IMG/VR virus record: IMGVR_UViG_3300025238_000051
Span: 1 to 33,851 of that record
Source: a virus
DNA length: 33,851 nucleotides
Reading direction: 5' to 3' (one strand)
Shown here: positions 22,889 through 28,733 of the stretch, piece after piece
Numbering within the stretch: the stretch's first letter is position 1
Layout of the letters: each line of letters opens with the position of its first letter
Translations under genes and position numbers: made by a program
The notes under the pieces: generated by a model
What the model was told of the DNA's origin: nothing
Databases searched by the model: none
Seen by the model: the letters and a program-made list of their open reading frames with translations, nothing else

Positions 22889-23337
22889 GCCAACCCCACC
22901 ACTTCGATATATTTCAACAGTGCCAGCGCATCGGCTTCATTATCGTCTTTTGGATCAAAGCCTTGCGCTTTCATTGCGGCGACCATATCGGCCTTTTTCG
23001 CATTACCTTTGCCTGTTGCATGTTTCTTGATTGTTCCGACTGGCACACCCTCGATTGGAAGGTTTAACTCTGCACAATAACCCTTTACAATCGCAGCATA
23101 TCCACCGCGCATTTCTGTTGCTTTGCGGAACTTCATAAAACCTGGTTCTTCAAAGAAAATCTTTTCAGGTTTGGCGTCTTTCAGAATAGTATTGAACCAC
23201 ATGTAAAATTTTCGAAACGGCTCGCCTTCGTGGTCTTTCTTCTTGCGTTTAAAATCTGTAACGCCTGAATAAACTTGACCATCCAGCATATAAGCCCAGC
23301 CTGTTCTCGTTGCTAAATCTAAAGCTAGAAAATTCAT
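22885..23337 (-). CDS. RuvC-like Holliday junction resolvase
   Basis: The 150-residue product has the RuvC-type RNase H fold signature: L-A-L-D-L-A-T-R-T-G-W-A with Asp7, I-F-F-E-E-P-G-F with the acidic pair 62-63, and K-D-D-N-E-A-D-A-L-A-L-L with Asp131 and Asp135. G-V-P-V-G-T-I-K-K-H-A-T-G-K-G-N-A-K-K is the expected basic loop. Phage enzymes of this type cut branched DNA before packaging and may also debranch replication intermediates. It sits between two unknown early genes with 4-base overlaps. Confidence 0.85.
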   Translation of the reverse strand: MNFLALDLATRTGWAYMLDGQVYSGVTDFKRKKKDHEGEPFRKFYMWFNTILKDAKPEKIFFEEPGFMKFRKATEMRGGYAAIVKGYCAELNLPIEGVPVGTIKKHATGKGNAKKADMVAAMKAQGFDPKDDNEADALALLKYIEVVGLA

Positions 23338-23663
23338 ACTCCCCCCTTAAAATGATATTTTTCTGGTAGATACTGGTTGCACTCTGTCATGACGTTAATC
23401 ACCATCTGGCGCACATGATCCGGGTCAAACCCTGCCCATTCGCAGACAAGGCGAAAATCCTTGCTGTTGCCTGTGAACCAATGACGCGCATTATGTGCAT
23501 CTAGGGCCGTTGTCATACTTGTTGCTTTTGAAGGGTTCCACTTTTTCGGCTTAGGCTTTTGCGTTTTAACTGTGCCGAATGTGGCGTCGTAAATGGCTTG
23601 TTTAATGACGTACATCCAGACTTGCTGGCACTCGTCTACCTCGATATTGTTTGTAAATGTCAT
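23334..23663 (-). CDS. Hypothetical early protein with conserved W-F / D-P-D-x-V-R segment
   Basis: The start is the ATG at 23663, with GGGGGAT upstream. The 109-residue protein has an N-terminal helical part, a Lys/Pro-rich loop (about 35-45), and a conserved-looking segment A-R-H-W-F-T-G-N-S-K-D-F-R-L-V-C-E-W-A-G-F-D-P-D-H-V-R (about 62-84). I have seen similar patterns in uncharacterised phage and bacterial proteins near replication genes. It is the second gene after the leftward promoter. Function unknown; the pattern suggests a small DNA-binding helical domain. Confidence 0.6.
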   Translation of the reverse strand: MTFTNNIEVDECQQVWMYVIKQAIYDATFGTVKTQKPKPKKWNPSKATSMTTALDAHNARHWFTGNSKDFRLVCEWAGFDPDHVRQMVINVMTECNQYLPEKYHFKGGV

Positions 23664-23721
23664 GCAAATATCCCCCGACATTTGAAACACTTACACAGAA
23701 CTGTTGACAAACAGCTTTAGA

Positions 23722-23955
23722 TTATGATAAGTGTTGGTTGTTATGTTTATTTTTTGCTGATATCTCGATCAAAAGCTCAGCATTAATAGATGAAAGATGT
23801 CGTTTCTTTGCGCTGGACAACAAATCTGACCAGTGCTTTGAATCGACGCTATTTCGCATATGCCATTTATGAACCACCTGCTCTGAGACCTGACAATCTT
23901 TTGCGAGCTCGGTTCTGGTTGGCCACATATCTATAACGTCTCTAAAACCTTCCAT
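23722..23955 (-). CDS. Cro-like helix-turn-helix regulator, probably leaderless
   Basis: I choose the ATG at 23955. The longer frame would contain the operator and promoter. The 77-residue product has a helix-turn-helix pattern, R-T-E-L-A-K-D-C-Q-V-S-E-Q-V-V-H-K-W (about 14-31), then a basic helical tail, as in Cro/DicA-type proteins. It is divergent from the repressor gene across an 83-base operator region. The predicted start of transcription (near 23956) practically coincides with the ATG and no ribosome site is present, so translation is likely leaderless. It would shut repressor synthesis and favour lytic growth. Confidence 0.75.
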   Translation of the reverse strand: MEGFRDVIDMWPTRTELAKDCQVSEQVVHKWHMRNSVDSKHWSDLLSSAKKRHLSSINAELLIEISAKNKHNNQHLS

Positions 23956-23962
23956 GTTTAAG

Positions 23963-23991
23963 AGCGTACAATTTGTACACTTTAAAATCAA
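23963..23991 (-). promoter_or_regulatory. Leftward early promoter (PR-like)
   Basis: On the minus strand: -35 TTGATT (23991-23986), a 17-base spacer, -10 TACGCT (23968-23963). The operator 23966-23978 covers the spacer end and the first half of the -10. The promoter reads into the Cro-like gene and the replication operon. The start is expected at about 23956, one base from the ATG. Confidence 0.65.
23966..23978. promoter_or_regulatory. Operator site 1 (GTAC-N5-GTAC)
   Basis: GTAC, five bases, GTAC; the right side extends to GTACA. This overlaps the leftward early promoter, so a bound dimer of the S24 repressor (or Cro) would block it. The same element occurs three more times around the immunity region, one copy degenerate. 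Confidence 0.7.
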
Positions 23992-24016
23992 GTAAAAAAG
24001 TTGCGATTTGTACACT
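23988..24016 (+). promoter_or_regulatory. Putative repressor promoter (PRM-like)
   Basis: The -10 TACACT (24011-24016) has a very poor -35 (TCAAGT, 23988-23993) at 17-base spacing. Transcription would begin near 24023, leaving a short leader with AAGG before the repressor ATG. The weak -35 suggests activation by repressor bound next to it, as at lambda PRM. Confidence 0.4.
24001..24013. promoter_or_regulatory. Operator site 2 (degenerate half)
   Basis: TTGC-N5-GTAC: one perfect and one degenerate half-site. Its centre is 35 bases from that of operator 1. It overlaps the likely -10 of the repressor gene, so it would serve autoregulation. Confidence 0.5.
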
Positions 24017-24038
24017 ATTTTTTTTGTAAGGTTTAGAT

Positions 24039-24743
24039 ATGACAGAAACACCCGCAGATAGACTCACAAAATGCCGAATAGCGGCAGGATTCAAGACGCA
24101 GACATCAGTGGCTGAAAGGTTTGGCTGGAGTTTGGACACATACAAGAGTCATGAAAGCGGGCGCCGTGAATTTGCTAAAAAGTCAGAAGAATATGCAAGG
24201 GCGTTTAAAACGACCCCAGAATATCTGATGTATGGCGTAAAGCGAGAAGATACAGTTAAGAAAGTTGACTTGAACTATATTGAGGTCATTGCCCCTGTCC
24301 AGGCTGGTGAATGGCGTGAATCTGTGGAATACCCTGAAGATGACCGTGAAAAAATCCCCGTTCCGGAAGAATACGCGGGGAACGATAATATTTTTGCCGT
24401 GCGGGTTGTCGGTGATTCTATGAACCGTAAATTTCCAGAAAGTACGATTTTAATCTGTATCAACCCCTATCAATTGAATAGTCCAATAATGGACGGTGAT
24501 TGTGTAATCGTTCAACGTGTTCGCAATGGGGAATACGAAACAACTGTTAAATGCCTTAGCATAGAGGAAAAGACTGGCAGAGCTTTTCTAATGCCCAGCA
24601 GCGACAATCCAGCACACCAAGCCCCTATAATTGTTCCTTGGCCTTATATGGGCGATCCTTGCCCCTCTACGGGCATGGAGAAAGTGGAGATCATGGGTGT
24701 TGTATTGGATAGCATTAAAAAGAAAAAATTGAGGGATATATAA
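24039..24743 (+). CDS. CI-like lysogeny repressor, XRE plus S24 peptidase
   Basis: The 234-residue protein has an N-terminal helix-turn-helix (about residues 8-45: T-S-V-A-E-R-F-G-W-S-L-D-T-Y-K-S-H-E-S-G-R). A LexA-like C-terminal domain follows: the cleavage bond Ala89-Gly90 in V-Q-A-G-E-W, nucleophile Ser127 in V-V-G-D-S-M-N-R, and Lys171 in T-V-K-C-L. All parts needed for RecA-stimulated self-cleavage are present, so lysogeny should end on DNA damage. It is divergent from the Cro-like gene. Four GTAC-N5-GTAC operators at both ends of the immunity region are the likely targets. Confidence 0.9.
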   Translation: MTETPADRLTKCRIAAGFKTQTSVAERFGWSLDTYKSHESGRREFAKKSEEYARAFKTTPEYLMYGVKREDTVKKVDLNYIEVIAPVQAGEWRESVEYPEDDREKIPVPEEYAGNDNIFAVRVVGDSMNRKFPESTILICINPYQLNSPIMDGDCVIVQRVRNGEYETTVKCLSIEEKTGRAFLMPSSDNPAHQAPIIVPWPYMGDPCPSTGMEKVEIMGVVLDSIKKKKLRDI

Positions 24744-25102
24744 TGGATAGCAATATTTTAAGTGGGATTTACTTTATAATATTAGCCTGCGCTATTTGGT
24801 GGGCCGTAACAAATTATGAGATTATCAAACAAGATGAAGTGCCATTACTGCAAAAAACAGTTATAGCGGACAGGTTTAAAATACAGAATATCGATTACGT
24901 AGGTACAATTTTACTCGATACATCTACTGGTCAAACGTGGCAATATAGAACCTTGGTCGGCAAAAATGGCAAAGAACTTAAGGATGCAAATGGCAGATAT
25001 TGGGAAAAGATGGCATTTTTTGGCGATGATAAACATGAAGAGCGCAATTGGGTTAGTGATCAATTCAAAATTCAGGAATATGTAGACAATAATTCGGAAT
25101 AA
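24743..25102 (+). CDS. Membrane-anchored immunity-region protein
   Basis: The 119-residue protein begins at the last base of the repressor stop (TAATG), so it is co-expressed with the repressor in lysogens. Residues 6-25 form one membrane helix, and the rest is a soluble domain with a L-L-D-T-S-T-G-Q-T-W-Q-Y-R stretch (about 57-69), a pattern seen in other small membrane-tethered bacterial proteins. Expression during lysogeny suggests superinfection exclusion or lysogenic conversion, but this is inference. Confidence 0.6.
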   Translation: MDSNILSGIYFIILACAIWWAVTNYEIIKQDEVPLLQKTVIADRFKIQNIDYVGTILLDTSTGQTWQYRTLVGKNGKELKDANGRYWEKMAFFGDDKHEERNWVSDQFKIQEYVDNNSE

Positions 25103-25379
25103 CCCTCTTAAATTAGACTCCAGCACAGGCAAGATGTAGAATAAAAGCTACTTACTCGATTCGCATGTTCAACTGGCCCATACGTGGACACCCAGATGCG
25201 ATGAAAGTTTGCAAGGCAGATGTTTGAACCATCTAGCCGCTCGGTGCGAGGGGTATATTTTATAAGCTTTACCCAAGAACCGACCTGAGATGCTATGTGC
25301 GCAGGGTTGTAACGCACACTAGCCGCGATTTCCTCAACCTTATGGCTGAAGGATCCGACAGTCAGTAAGGATTAAACGC
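25103..25379 (+). other. Unassigned stretch with several hairpins between immunity gene and peptide
   Basis: I find no convincing gene here. Visible structure: AGATG/CATCT around 25217-25233, a TCGGT/ACCGA stem (25240s to 25280s) enclosing a GGGTA/TTACCC stem, and TGTGCG/CGCACA near 25295-25320. A minus-strand frame stays open from 25371 to 25108 (88 codons) but has only GTG/CTG starts, so it may be a remnant. The stretch could be a structured leader for the small peptide at 25380 or a decayed gene. Confidence 0.4.
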
Positions 25380-25454
25380 ATGTTTAATTTAAATCTGACA
25401 ATTAAAATTGACTATCGGCTGGCGATTGCCATTGCAACGCTTCTGATATCATGA
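25380..25454 (+). CDS. Possible small hydrophobic membrane peptide
   Basis: A 24-residue frame (M-F-N-L-N-L-T-I-K-I-D-Y-R then L-A-I-A-I-A-T-L-L-I-S) has AAGGA about 9 bases before its ATG and a strong terminator 6 bases after its stop. The C-terminal half is a short hydrophobic helix. Size and build resemble type I toxin or other small membrane peptides, with the gene squeezed between a structured leader and a terminator. No homologue is recognised. An antisense reading frame overlaps it on the other strand. Confidence 0.4.
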   Translation: MFNLNLTIKIDYRLAIAIATLLIS

Positions 25455-25543
25455 TTTTCCGGGCTGCCTATATGGTGGCCCGTTTTTTTATTCCACATCT
25501 TTACCTGTTCTAAAACCCGCAGAACCGTGTCTGCAAATCCCAT
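25412..25543 (-). CDS. Possible 43-residue antisense gene
   Basis: On the minus strand a 43-residue frame (M-G-F-A-D-T-V-L-R-V-L-E-Q-V-K ... A-M-A-I-A-S-R) has AGG about 5 bases before ATG. It lies downstream of a weak leftward promoter candidate at operator 3 (-10 TACACT, 25581-25576). Its DNA overlaps the peptide at 25380 and the terminator stem, so both strands cannot be under full coding constraint. It may be real, or only the transcript may matter as an antisense RNA. Confidence 0.3.
   Translation of the reverse strand: MGFADTVLRVLEQVKMWNKKTGHHIGSPENHDIRSVAMAIASR
25460..25489 (+). terminator. Intrinsic terminator of the repressor operon
   Basis: A 9-bp stem (two G-T pairs) with a 5-base TATAT loop, then G and seven T. 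It lies after the repressor, membrane-protein and peptide genes and before the rightward early promoter, so it isolates immunity expression from the early operon. Confidence 0.8.
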
Positions 25544-25578
25544 TATACCTAGAAAAATAAAAGAATACAGAAAAAAGT

Positions 25579-25591
25579 GTACTTTTTGTAC
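25579..25591. promoter_or_regulatory. Operator site 3 (GTAC-N5-GTAC)
   Basis: A perfect GTAC-N5-GTAC. Its centre is 35 bases from operator 4, the same spacing as operators 1 and 2. It lies upstream of the -35 of the rightward promoter and overlaps a weak leftward -10. Confidence 0.7.
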
Positions 25592-25600
25592 TTTTTCTTA

Positions 25601-25629
25601 TTGACTTATTGGTGTACGTATTGTACATT
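25601..25629 (+). promoter_or_regulatory. Rightward early promoter (PL-like)
   Basis: The -35 TTGACT (25601-25606), a 17-base spacer and -10 TACATT (25624-25629) form a strong sigma-70-type promoter. Operator 4 covers the spacer end and the -10. It would drive the small genes, recombination genes and xis/int. Confidence 0.75.
25614..25626. promoter_or_regulatory. Operator site 4 (TGTAC-N5-GTACA)
   Basis: A perfect 15-base inverted repeat (25613-25627 with the flanking T and A), lying across the -10 of the rightward promoter. Binding would block RNA polymerase directly. Confidence 0.75.
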
Positions 25630-25662
25630 AAATTTATAAGATGAAAAACAGAGGTAACTCAA

Positions 25663-25923
25663 ATGAACAACTACGAACAATCAGTCGATCAAATCACGAC
25701 AATCCTAAAAGCCGCTAAAGGCTTTCAAAATACACTTAACGAAATGTGTTACGACATCACAGATCAAGACGCTAAAGAGGGCATGATCGAAACGCTCGAC
25801 AGCATCTTCGAAGACCTGATGTCTGACGCTAAACACGAGCTGACCAAGCTGGAGGACAAAGCGCCATCAGACGGTAACGAGCCATGGCGTATGCGTCGCT
25901 GGCATAACGCTCGCACACTTTAA
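25663..25923 (+). CDS. Hypothetical early protein
   Basis: This is the first gene after the rightward promoter, with GAGGTAA upstream. The 86-residue acidic, helical product (Q-S-V-D-Q-I-T-T-I-L-K-A-A-K-G-F-Q-N-T-L, then D-S-I-F-E-D-L-M-S-D-A-K-H-E-L) has no recognised family. First position suggests high early expression, as for host-takeover or anti-defence proteins. Confidence 0.6.
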   Translation: MNNYEQSVDQITTILKAAKGFQNTLNEMCYDITDQDAKEGMIETLDSIFEDLMSDAKHELTKLEDKAPSDGNEPWRMRRWHNARTL

Positions 25924-25936
25924 TCTGGGGGAAATC

Positions 25937-26110
25937 ATGAAGACTATTTTTGACACATTTGTGGATGACGCCTGCCATTTGCAAGACAACTACCCTGCCG
26001 AATATAAGGCATGGGTCGATGAAGAAGAAAGAAAACTGGACGAAACGCTTTTTGCTAAAACCGAAGACCTTTTTGACCGCATGGATCAACTTGAATGGAG
26101 TTTTAACTGA
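25937..26110 (+). CDS. Hypothetical early acidic protein, 57 residues
   Basis: A short frame with GGGGGAA 4 bases before its ATG, ending in TGATG so that the next gene starts on its stop. The product is acidic (F-V-D-D-A-C-H-L-Q-D-N-Y, then D-E-E-E-R-K-L-D-E-T-L-F, then D-L-F-D-R-M-D-Q-L-E-W). Strongly negative small phage proteins can be DNA mimics, but this is only compositional. Confidence 0.6.
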   Translation: MKTIFDTFVDDACHLQDNYPAEYKAWVDEEERKLDETLFAKTEDLFDRMDQLEWSFN

Positions 26111-26361
26111 TGACATACGGGAAAGAAAACAGCGCGGTCTATTGGAAAACAAGATATCGGTTGCGTAATGAAGCTGTAATAGAGGCTGTAGATACGTTTT
26201 CAAAGCTTTTGAAGTGGCTGGATGACTACGATCTTTGGTCTGCTATGGATGATGTTGATATTAACAGCGAGGGGTTTAATTGGCCTGAAGATTTGGCTTC
26301 TGTTCAATCAGAAAACGCAAACTACGTTTTAAAGAAGCTGAAAGAAATGGTGGAATCATGA
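26110..26361 (+). CDS. Hypothetical early protein, 83 residues
   Basis: Translationally coupled to both neighbours (TGATG before, ATGA after). The product has a basic N-terminus and an acidic, Trp-containing middle (L-K-W-L-D-D-Y-D-L-W-S-A-M-D-D-V-D). No known family. Confidence 0.6.
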   Translation: MTYGKENSAVYWKTRYRLRNEAVIEAVDTFSKLLKWLDDYDLWSAMDDVDINSEGFNWPEDLASVQSENANYVLKKLKEMVES

Positions 26362-26555
26362 TCCGCGGAATCTTGATAGGTCTGGTTGTGGGTTATATCG
26401 CGGCACTGTTTGTCGTGTCGGTTCATGAGGCTAAGGCAACGGACATCACACAATGTGATAAGCAAAAGTTTTTAACCCAACACTACGCGCAGTTGATTGA
26501 CGACATGGGGATTATTCCCGTTGCGCCGATGCCGAGTGTTAAGCCTTGGAATTAA
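26358..26555 (+). CDS. Small membrane or exported protein
   Basis: The 65-residue product has an N-terminal hydrophobic helix (residues 4-22, I-L-I-G-L-V-V-G-Y-I-A-A-L-F-V-V-S) followed by A-K-A, a possible signal-peptidase site. A short tail with one Cys and several Pro follows. It overlaps the gene before by 4 bases. Envelope function or exclusion is possible. Confidence 0.55.
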   Translation: MIRGILIGLVVGYIAALFVVSVHEAKATDITQCDKQKFLTQHYAQLIDDMGIIPVAPMPSVKPWN

Positions 26556-26560
26556 CTTAT

Positions 26561-26614
26561 GGGGGCGTATCACGTTAGCAGGTACTGCCAGTTCGACTCT
26601 GGTATGCGCCCCCA
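26561..26614 (+). ncRNA. tRNA-like element: acceptor-type stem plus T-arm, no D or anticodon arm
   Basis: A 54-base element folds into a 9-bp stem (26561-26569 with 26605-26613, starting with five G-C pairs). Next comes a 6-bp stem (26586-26591 with 26599-26604) closed by the seven-base loop TTCGACT, the T-loop consensus of tRNA. The two stems abut exactly on the 3' side, as the acceptor and T stems do in tRNA. An A follows as discriminator, then CCC instead of CCA. The 16 bases between (26570-26585) are too short for D and anticodon arms. It lies in the untranslated gap between a small gene and the Erf gene. Confidence 0.5.
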
Positions 26615-26648
26615 CCCGAACAAAGTAGGAAACCCGAAGGAGAAGTAG

Positions 26649-27341
26649 ATGAGTAAAGAATTGACGACGCAGACAGAAGACCCGTTTTACGGCTTAATTG
26701 AACAGGCAATGCAACAGGAAAATGGCATTGACGTTGTTGAGCGCATGCTGGATGCACAAGAACGCGTCATGAATAAAAACGCCGAAATTGCATTTAACAA
26801 AGCAATGAACGCGGCACAAAATGAAATGCCGGTTATCGCAAAAACAACCAAGGCGCACAATTCAAAATACGCCAAGTATGAAGACATTGATAAGGTGGCC
26901 CGTCCGATTTACTCAAAGCATGGGTTCGGTATTTCCTACGGCACAAAGCCAAGCCAAGTTGACGGCTTCACGGTTTACTTTGCTGAGGTCACGCACGATG
27001 CAGGCCATACGAAATACTATGAACGCGAGTTCCCATCTGATGCCAGCGGTTCTAAAAACGCTATTCAGGCCAAGGCGTCTGCTGAAAGCTATGCCAAGCG
27101 ATACCTGCTGATCGGTATCTTTAACATTGTCACCTGCGATGAAGACGATGATGGCAACATGGCACGGGTTGCGCGTATCGATGAAAATCAGGTTAAGCAG
27201 CTTGAACGCCTGCTGGAGGCTAGCCAAGCCGATAAGAGCGGTTTCCTGAATTACATGGAAGTTGATGCGCTGGAAAATATCAGCTCAGCAGACTTCCAAA
27301 AAGCCAGAGTGGCCCTGAACAAAAAGGCGGCGCAGAAATGA
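26649..27341 (+). CDS. erf: Erf-family single-strand annealing recombinase
   Basis: The 230-residue product follows a GGAG ribosome site. It has the ERF-family core: E-I-A-F-N-K-A-M-N-A-A-Q-N-E-M-P-V-I-A-K, then K-Y-A-K-Y-E-D-I-D-K-V-A-R-P-I-Y-S-K-H-G-F-G-I-S-Y, and A-S-A-E-S-Y-A-K-R-Y-L-L-I-G-I-F-N-I-V-T (about 133-155). It anneals complementary single strands made by the neighbouring exonuclease, which allows circularisation and recombination, as P22 Erf does. A C-terminal region of about 60 residues is variable. The next gene overlaps by 4 bases. Confidence 0.88.
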   Translation: MSKELTTQTEDPFYGLIEQAMQQENGIDVVERMLDAQERVMNKNAEIAFNKAMNAAQNEMPVIAKTTKAHNSKYAKYEDIDKVARPIYSKHGFGISYGTKPSQVDGFTVYFAEVTHDAGHTKYYEREFPSDASGSKNAIQAKASAESYAKRYLLIGIFNIVTCDEDDDGNMARVARIDENQVKQLERLLEASQADKSGFLNYMEVDALENISSADFQKARVALNKKAAQK

Positions 27342-27946
27342 TTGCGCACGATGTAGAACAAGGCACGCAGGAATGGTACGACCTGCGCAGGGGCATCCCT
27401 ACAGGATCAGGATTTTCCCGTATCATCACGCCAACGGGACAGCAAAGCAAACAGGCTGATGAATATATCCATGAGCTACTGGGAGAAGTGCTGTGCAGCG
27501 ATGAAGATAATGTTCTGGATAATCTGTACTGGATTGCACGGGGCAAGGAATTAGAGCCAAAAGCGGCGGCGTTGTACGAACTGCAAAACGATGTGAAGAC
27601 GTTCAAGACAGGCTTTATCACAAACGACGATATGACCGCAGGCGTGTCACTGGACCGAATTGTTGGTAATGATGGCGCAATCGAAATCAAATGCCCCTGC
27701 CCTAAAACACACCTATCAGCGTACTTCGCGAAAGAGATAGACGCGAAATACAAGCCGCAGGTGCAAGGCCAGATATGGATTGCCGAACGTGAATGGGTTG
27801 AGTGGATTTCCTACCACCCTGAACTGCCAATGGCGCAAATACGTGTTTATCGGGATGAAGACTATTTGAAGAAATTCGAAAAATATCTGACCGAATTTAA
27901 CGAGAAACTAATGGAAAAGCTTAACCAATTAAAAGGAGAAATATAA
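27338..27946 (+). CDS. YqaJ / lambda-exonuclease-type recombination nuclease
   Basis: The 202-residue protein opens with Q-G-T-Q-E-W-Y-D-L-R-R-G-I-P-T-G-S, the YqaJ/lambda Exo signature. The PD-(D/E)XK core has E71/E73 in G-K-E-L-E-P, Asp106 in V-S-L-D-R-I-V-G, and Glu116-x-Lys118 in A-I-E-I-K-C-P. It resects double strands 5' to 3' to feed the Erf annealer. It forms an exonuclease-annealer-SSB block with its neighbours, overlapping Erf by 4 bases and the ssb start by 1 base. Confidence 0.9.
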   Translation: MIAHDVEQGTQEWYDLRRGIPTGSGFSRIITPTGQQSKQADEYIHELLGEVLCSDEDNVLDNLYWIARGKELEPKAAALYELQNDVKTFKTGFITNDDMTAGVSLDRIVGNDGAIEIKCPCPKTHLSAYFAKEIDAKYKPQVQGQIWIAEREWVEWISYHPELPMAQIRVYRDEDYLKKFEKYLTEFNEKLMEKLNQLKGEI

Positions 27947-28395
27947 TGGCTAAATCACTAAACCGCGTCGATCTGATCGGCAGACTTGGAAAAGACCCAG
28001 AGCAAAGAGCGATGCAGAGTGGCGACACTGTTGTTAGCTTTTCACTGGCGACATCCGAAACATGGAAAGACAAGCAAGGCAACAGACAAGAGAAAACTCA
28101 ATGGCACAATTGTGTGTCGTTTAACCAAGGTCTGAACAAGGTTTTGACAAGCTACGTCAAGAAAGGCTCGCAGATCATGGTTACAGGCGCGCTTGAACAC
28201 AGCAGTTACGAAAAGGACGGGGTGACAAAGTACAAAACTGAAGTTGTTTTGCGCCCGTTTGACTCATTTTTGCAACTCTTAGACAGCAAGTCTGAAGCGA
28301 ATGAGGGGGCGACTTCTTCCCAGAGTTCACAACAAGCCCCCTCAACCTCGGATTGGCAGGCGCCGGATGATTTTTCGGACGAAGTGCCCTTCTGA
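27946..28395 (+). CDS. ssb: Single-stranded DNA-binding protein
   Basis: The 149-residue product has the SSB OB fold (N-R-V-D-L-I-G-R-L-G-K-D-P-E, then W-H-N-C-V-S-F, then V-K-K-G-S-Q-I-M-V-T-G), a short Ser/Gln-rich linker, and the classic acidic tip D-D-F-S-D-E-V-P-F, which recruits partner proteins. It protects single strands during recombination and replication with the Erf and YqaJ proteins. Confidence 0.95.
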   Translation: MAKSLNRVDLIGRLGKDPEQRAMQSGDTVVSFSLATSETWKDKQGNRQEKTQWHNCVSFNQGLNKVLTSYVKKGSQIMVTGALEHSSYEKDGVTKYKTEVVLRPFDSFLQLLDSKSEANEGATSSQSSQQAPSTSDWQAPDDFSDEVPF

Positions 28396-28457
28396 TTAAA
28401 CCCCAACATGGCCGCTGAAATCCTCTGTTTTTCATCGAATATAGGACGCCAAAACCA

Positions 28458-28493
28458 GCCCGGTAAAGCCAGCGATAAAGTCCGGGCAATTTT
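28458..28493 (+). terminator. Weak hairpin after ssb, possible attenuator
   Basis: GCCCGG and CCGGGC (6 bp) enclose an 18-base loop, followed by AATTTT. The stem is short and the T run poor, so partial termination at most. Confidence 0.3.
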
Positions 28494-28505
28494 AAAGGAC
28501 AAGGA

Positions 28506-28733
28506 ATGAACAAGAATTTAGCAGACAGATTAAACAAGTTTATTGATGACTGTAACGCGCGAATTGACGCAATTGAGTCACAAGTCAAATCAAAGGAATT
28601 TGTTTATCAGGAAACCATCAGGGAACTTAAACAGGAGCTAAAAAATGCTAATGCTGAAATCAACGCACGAAAAGATTGCAGAACAATTCCAATCACAGTT
28701 GTTGAAAGCAAACGAAAGATTGAAGCTCTATGA
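28506..28733 (+). CDS. Small coiled-coil protein
   Basis: The 75-residue, highly charged helical product (N-L-A-D-R-L-N-K-F-I-D-D-C-N-A-R-I-D-A-I-E, then Y-Q-E-T-I-R-E-L-K-Q-E-L-K-N-A-N-A-E-I) looks like one long coiled coil. AAGGA precedes the ATG. No family recognised. Confidence 0.55.
   Translation: MNKNLADRLNKFIDDCNARIDAIESQVKSKEFVYQETIRELKQELKNANAEINARKDCRTIPITVVESKRKIEAL

Noticed and set aside
23701-23714. CTGTT/AACAG hairpin after the Cro-like gene, considered as terminator or nut site
   Set aside because: Only 5 bp, no T run, and no N-like gene or boxA-like element to support a nut site.
25214-25234. AGATG-GTTCAAA-CATCT hairpin (minus strand) looks like a tRNA T-arm
   Set aside because: The stem-loop register is off by one from the T-loop consensus and no acceptor stem surrounds it.
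27280-27753. A 157-codon minus-strand frame across the YqaJ gene
   Set aside because: Antisense to a gene with complete nuclease motifs; Ser/Cys-rich composition typical of a shadow.
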